From positions 1,364,001-1,428,000 of the forward strand of contig CAJFCJ010000012.1 of the NCBI GenBank assembly GCA_904063045.1: DNA of 64,000 bases. The letters are read 5' to 3'. The notes beneath the pieces are model-generated. The model saw nothing but the letters and a program-made list of their open reading frames with translations. It did not search any database and was not told where the DNA came from. This stretch comes from Dimorphilus gyrociliatus (lineage: Eukaryota > Annelida > Polychaeta > Dinophilidae). Position numbers and translations under genes: made by a program. Numbering within the stretch: position 1 is the first letter of the stretch; every line of letters begins with the position of its first letter. Below are positions 60,501 to 64,000 of this stretch, one piece after another.

Positions 60501-61364
60501 AGACGGCTAAGATGCGGCGAAGCTTTAGAAGCGTTCGAAAACACTCGCACGCGCCTATTTGGCACTCAGGAAAATTGGGTAACGTCATAAAGCAGGCGTC
60601 ACTTCCCATTTACACATTGCTCAGCTACTGGCTAAGACTTTGATGACACAGCAAAGTAACGCTCGAACGACTGCGGTCATTTTGCAGTCGACATCTTCAA
60701 AGACGGCGCGAACAGCCGTGTTTGCAATCTGCGTGTGCGGCGAGGCGTCACCGAGCGTTTCTTGCAGGACAATACGTATTCGTTCCACCGTGATTTGACC
60801 TTTGTCAGGTCATACTGCAACATCGACAGAGCGCACATGTGTTTCTCTATATTAAATGCTTTCTCTTTCTTAACAATACGTTTACGGAAAAAAAACCCCG
60901 TGTGCCATTCCTTTACGTATCCTTGTCGCGTATTCTTTCTTTTTAATTATGCTACACCGCGTTTCTTTCGAAAGCCGTACGAAAAACACGTCGCTTTGTA
61001 GTAAGAGGCCGATTATGTAACAGGGTTCGTATTATTCGTAAACTTAAGCACGTTCTAAACATTTACAAGAGAGAGCGCGTTTGACCATCACGTGACCATT
61101 ACGCGATTATCGGCCAATCATCACGCAACGGTCGTTGTTTATGGGATTAGAGGACGCTAGTTTGTTGAGCGTGGAAAAGTAGAGAGGAGAGAGAGAAAAG
61201 TAAAATAAAGGGGAAAAAAAGAGCAGGGATTGAAGAGTAAAAAATATAAAGGGCGGTAGCTAGGATAAAGGAAATAGTGCGGCTTTGCTAAGAAGCTCAA
61301 GGCCTATTATAATTATTATTAATATTCATATATTTTCCATCGATCCGCCAAAGGCGTCCCGGGC

Positions 61365-61384
61365 GATTAATTATGGATTAATTA
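61365..61384. promoter_or_regulatory. Paired homeodomain-type sites
   Basis: ATTAATTATGGATTAATTAC contains two TAATTA cores flanking a GGATTA (Otx/Bicoid-type) site. It lies 380 bases upstream of the dachshund ATG within GC-richer sequence. Confidence 0.35.
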
Positions 61385-61676
61385 CTTTTATGTCATAACC
61401 GTGATGAGTTTTCATTTCTCGGGCGCTATTTTGCTTCAGGGGATTTTAGGTAGAAAAGAAGGGAATAGGAGAGGGGGTGGGGGCGACAAGACGAAATAGT
61501 AAAGAGGAGGAGAATAGGCAAGGGTGTTAGCGAAATCCCCATAAATAGAAAGCGATGTAATTAGAATGCACGGGCGGCGCGAAAATTTATTACGGAGTAT
61601 TTAACTAGTTGCTAGAGCGTGTAAGCGCGGCCGAAAGGGGTGGCGCAATCGCAATAGAAACGGCATGATAAAACAG

Positions 61677-61707
61677 CCAATCACCAACGACGCCGTTTTC
61701 TGATTGG
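61677..61707. promoter_or_regulatory. CCAAT inverted repeat at dachshund promoter
   Basis: CCAATCA (61677-61683) and TGATTGG (61701-61707) form a perfect 7-base inverted repeat with a 17-base spacer, 60 bases before the likely start codon. Each arm is an NF-Y type CCAAT box. Confidence 0.45.
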
Positions 61708-61766
61708 TTGAGATATTTCCGTTGTGAATGTTCTATTTCTATGTCTATCTGTCTCTCGCAGTCGAC

Positions 61767-62250
61767 ATGGACTTGTCTACTAGATCTTCTCCTCTTGTTT
61801 TACCACCGATTCTTGTTCCAAGTACGACAACACCTATGATGAGCTCTTCCTACAAGACGTCTGACAAGATTTATTCATCTCCGACACCTCCGAATGCTGG
61901 TACCACATCTTCAGTTAGCTCGAGCGGAACTGTCACTCTTACAGCCGCCAATACGCCAGATAACAACATCTGCAGAACGATATCTTACAGAGGAGCGCGT
62001 GTTGCTTCTTTCACAGTTGACGGTCGGGAATTGATTTGCCTTCCACAGGCCTTCGAACTCTTCCTCAAGCACTTGGTGGGCGGACTACACACAGTCTATA
62101 CGAAATTGAAGCGTCTCAATGTCATTCCAGTGGTTTGTAATGTCGAACAAGTAAGAACGCTCCGCGGCCTAGGCGCGATTCAACCGGGCGTCAACAGGTG
62201 CAAACTGATCGCGCCCAGAGAGTTCGACGTTTTGTACGAAGATTGTACGA
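61767..62250 (+). CDS. dach: Dachshund, first coding exon (DACHbox-N)
   Basis: Nuclear co-regulator of the Ski/Sno/Dac family in the Pax-Six-Eya-Dach network. The exon starts MDLSTRSSPLVLPP and has a Ser/Thr/Pro-rich N-terminus, then the DACHbox-N: RGARVASFTVDGRELICLP, FLKHLVGGLHTVYTKLKRL and VRTLRGLGAIQPGVNRCKL, nearly identical to vertebrate DACH1. The exon ends near EDCT, as in other Dach genes; I place the donor at 62251 (GTTCAAG), though GTATTC at 62262 is possible. An in-frame ATG at 61728 would add 13 residues, but the segment before 61762 ends CTCTCGCAG and could instead be an intron. Later exons, including DACHbox-C, are outside the window, as expected for a gene with a long first intron. 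Confidence 0.93.
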
Positions 62251-62261
62251 GTTCAAGGCTA

Positions 62262-64000
62262 GTATTCAAATTGTAGCATTTGCGAACGACAAACAAAGCG
62301 CGGTTTTGTTTGTCGAGTATAGAATTCGTGTAAATTTTTAATTAGAATCACTCGAATAATTGCTCTCTATTTATCTTCTACGATTCTCTGTCAATACGCG
62401 AACGTCGTTGTTTGCGCTCCTAATCCCTGCTATATATGAGAAGATTATAGATAAGATAAGGCATAGAAAAGGGAAAGCATTTAGAGACTAGGCAAATGTG
62501 ACAAACACGTGTTTCCAGTTATGTAAACGACTGAATATATTTTAGCATTTAAAAGCATTTTATAATATATATCGTGTGAGCGCAAGACGCGATGCCAATT
62601 CGAAAGTATTAGGATACGTACTTGGGGGAACCTTTCTCCGTTTAAAAACGTGCCCTGACCCTTTATAAACTAACCATCGTTAATACCCTCTTACGTCGCG
62701 TGATTCAGTCGGTCTTCTTTCATATTGTCATATCGGTCCATTTGTTCGGCGAATTCGAAGAATATTAAATTTCAGTAGCAGATACAATTTAGATATATAA
62801 AAATTTCCTTTTTAGCCCTTTAAACCCTATCCCACTTATGTTCTTCCTTTCATATAATTTATTTAATCCTATTATTATTTATTTTACTTGTGTAAACATA
62901 ACCCTTATTATCTATTATATAGGTTATATATAGAATATATACTGTATATATGTATATATACATATACATATATATATATTTAAGTAAAAGTACTTTTTAG
63001 GTTTGCGTATCCTAATATCAAAGTGATATAAATGTAATTACACTGTAATATAATGGCCTATTTATATACTGTATATATAAATATTACATATATGCTATAT
63101 TATATAGTATATATGTTTATATATATATGCATACTTTTCATATTTACATAAAAAATTTCTCTTTCTATTTGAGCTTTAAAGCTTATTCAAGAGGCGTAAA
63201 TGGAAGATTAGAGAGGCATAGGATATACTCGAGCGAGTATAAACTAGATTGATGAATAACGTCTAATTACACAAACAACACGTTCGCCTGTACATGTATA
63301 AAGTTGAATACATTTATATTAATATATTAATGTATTAACAGTTACTAAATTAGGAATAGAAAAGAAGCTACTTAGGCGGGAGGGAAAAGAGAGCAAATGA
63401 CTTTATATATCTCCGTTGCCGAGATTAATTTGTTTTGCTGTTTAGGGAAATTTTTTTGTTGTTCTCTTTCGTTGTTTCCGTAGATTTATGTGCACGTGTT
63501 ACTTGGATGGAAATATGTAGAAATTGGCAAAATGTCGGTAACCTTTCACCTTCATACTTTACTTGAATAACGACCTGTGCCAATCGTTTTCGAATTTGGC
63601 GTAAAACGCGCGAATCGCCGGTCGAAGATAAATGGACAATGGTCAAGGAGGCTTTCACTGCTATATATACACGAAAACGGTTTTGTTATAAATCGTCGTA
63701 CATCTGTCGAATTTTTTTTTGAAAGTGAAGATCGTATTTTAAAGGGTCTGCACCTGAGGGGTGTCTATATACCAGATAAACGTCGGCATTGGATAAAAGG
63801 GTTTTGTTTTTATTATCAGTCTTCTCTCCGCAACTCTTCATAGAGTCTACTTAATAGATTATATATATGAGATAGAATAGTCACAAATGAAAGTTTATTT
63901 TTTAAGACTCCTCCCATTTTTTAATAACCGATAAAAACTGAAAATAATTAGGAGCGTCTCTTTGATGATGCAATGCGGTTTTCACCACCTGCGAGTTTAC
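62262..64000. other. Dachshund intron 1 (start)
   Basis: No exon is recognised. AT-rich, with TA-rich palindromic tracts at about 62925-62980 and 63060-63130. Small open frames after 63425 have no recognisable content. Confidence 0.5.

Larger units (their letters stand above)
57520..61727. other. Long 5' region of dachshund, GC-richer from about 58150
   Basis: Over 4 kb with no convincing coding exon. Base composition changes from AT-rich to clearly richer in CG dinucleotides from about 58150 onward, with many CGTCA/TGACG words. Notable sites are CCACCAGAGGGAG (58380-58392, one base from the CTCF core), CACGTG near 61088, a CCAAT box near 61113, GGGGGTGGGGGCG near 61473 (Sp/KLF-like) and a TAATTA cluster at 61365-61384. 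It probably holds the promoter and enhancers of the developmental gene downstream. All roles are inferred. Confidence 0.5.

Noticed and set aside
60437-61001. Two open frames of 68 and 88 codons
   Set aside because: Both are basic, low-information translations of GC-richer DNA without splice partners or known motifs.
63425-63843. Small open frames on both strands near the right end
   Set aside because: They overlap each other on opposite strands, have no domain, and fall in the expected first intron of dachshund.

Overview
The window is nuclear DNA of an invertebrate animal with a compact, AT-rich genome. Almost every gene is split by short GT-AG introns (mostly 50-150 bp). The protein set is bilaterian: an NR5-type nuclear receptor, a Dachshund DACHbox, a torsin, an ELOVL elongase, a type 10 adenylyl cyclase, an SLC16 carrier, Nervous wreck (FCHSD) and UBAP1. 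Nineteen protein-coding loci fit in 64 kb, with GA/CT and TA microsatellites between them. No transposon ORF, tRNA, rRNA or CRISPR array was recognised. The density and intron size would suit a miniature lophotrochozoan such as a dinophilid annelid, but the species cannot be fixed from the sequence alone.

Layout, left to right: an NRPS-like A-T-R-SDR reductase (minus, 1-4837, cut at the window edge); a plasma-membrane-type Na+/H+ exchanger (minus, 6021-9419); Nervous wreck/FCHSD (plus, 11973-16695) followed by a small single-pass membrane protein (plus, about 18116-18634); three tandem sigma-class GST genes (minus, 19936-24750); a torsin AAA+ ATPase (plus, 25029-26143); a very-long-chain fatty acid elongase (minus, 26694-28521); a C2H2 zinc-finger protein (minus, 29667-31007) divergent from the deubiquitinase otubain-1 (plus, 31448-32708); soluble adenylyl cyclase ADCY10 (minus, 33830-40947) divergent from an NR5-family nuclear receptor (plus, 41852-43493); a monocarboxylate transporter (minus, 45033-48135); the ESCRT-I subunit UBAP1 (minus, 51047-53286) divergent from VMA21 (plus, 54316-54742); a RING/B-box protein (plus, 54931-55920); pirin (plus, 56416-57518); and, after a 4 kb GC-richer regulatory-looking stretch, the first coding exon of dachshund (plus, from 61767), whose gene runs out of the window.

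The most unusual item is the first gene. Its order (adenylation, carrier, thioester reductase, then a YdfG-like short-chain dehydrogenase) is that of the fungal ATRR enzymes that reduce glycine betaine to choline. Here it is an animal-type gene with many introns, and the frame runs unbroken across the reductase-dehydrogenase junction. Other points worth a second look are two of the three tandem GSTs that have Asp where sigma GSTs have the catalytic Tyr, a 9-base in-frame microexon inside the F-BAR domain of Nervous wreck, a recurrent 14-base YY1-like promoter motif, and a CCAAT inverted repeat with homeodomain-type sites upstream of dachshund.

Most genes are neighbours without an obvious shared pathway. 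Exceptions are the GST tandem array and perhaps the divergent pairs GST3/torsin, ZNF/OTUB1, ADCY10/NR5 and UBAP1/VMA21, each of which could share a promoter region. Exon boundaries given as joins were checked by reading frame and splice-site consensus; genes without a full join have approximate exon structure.
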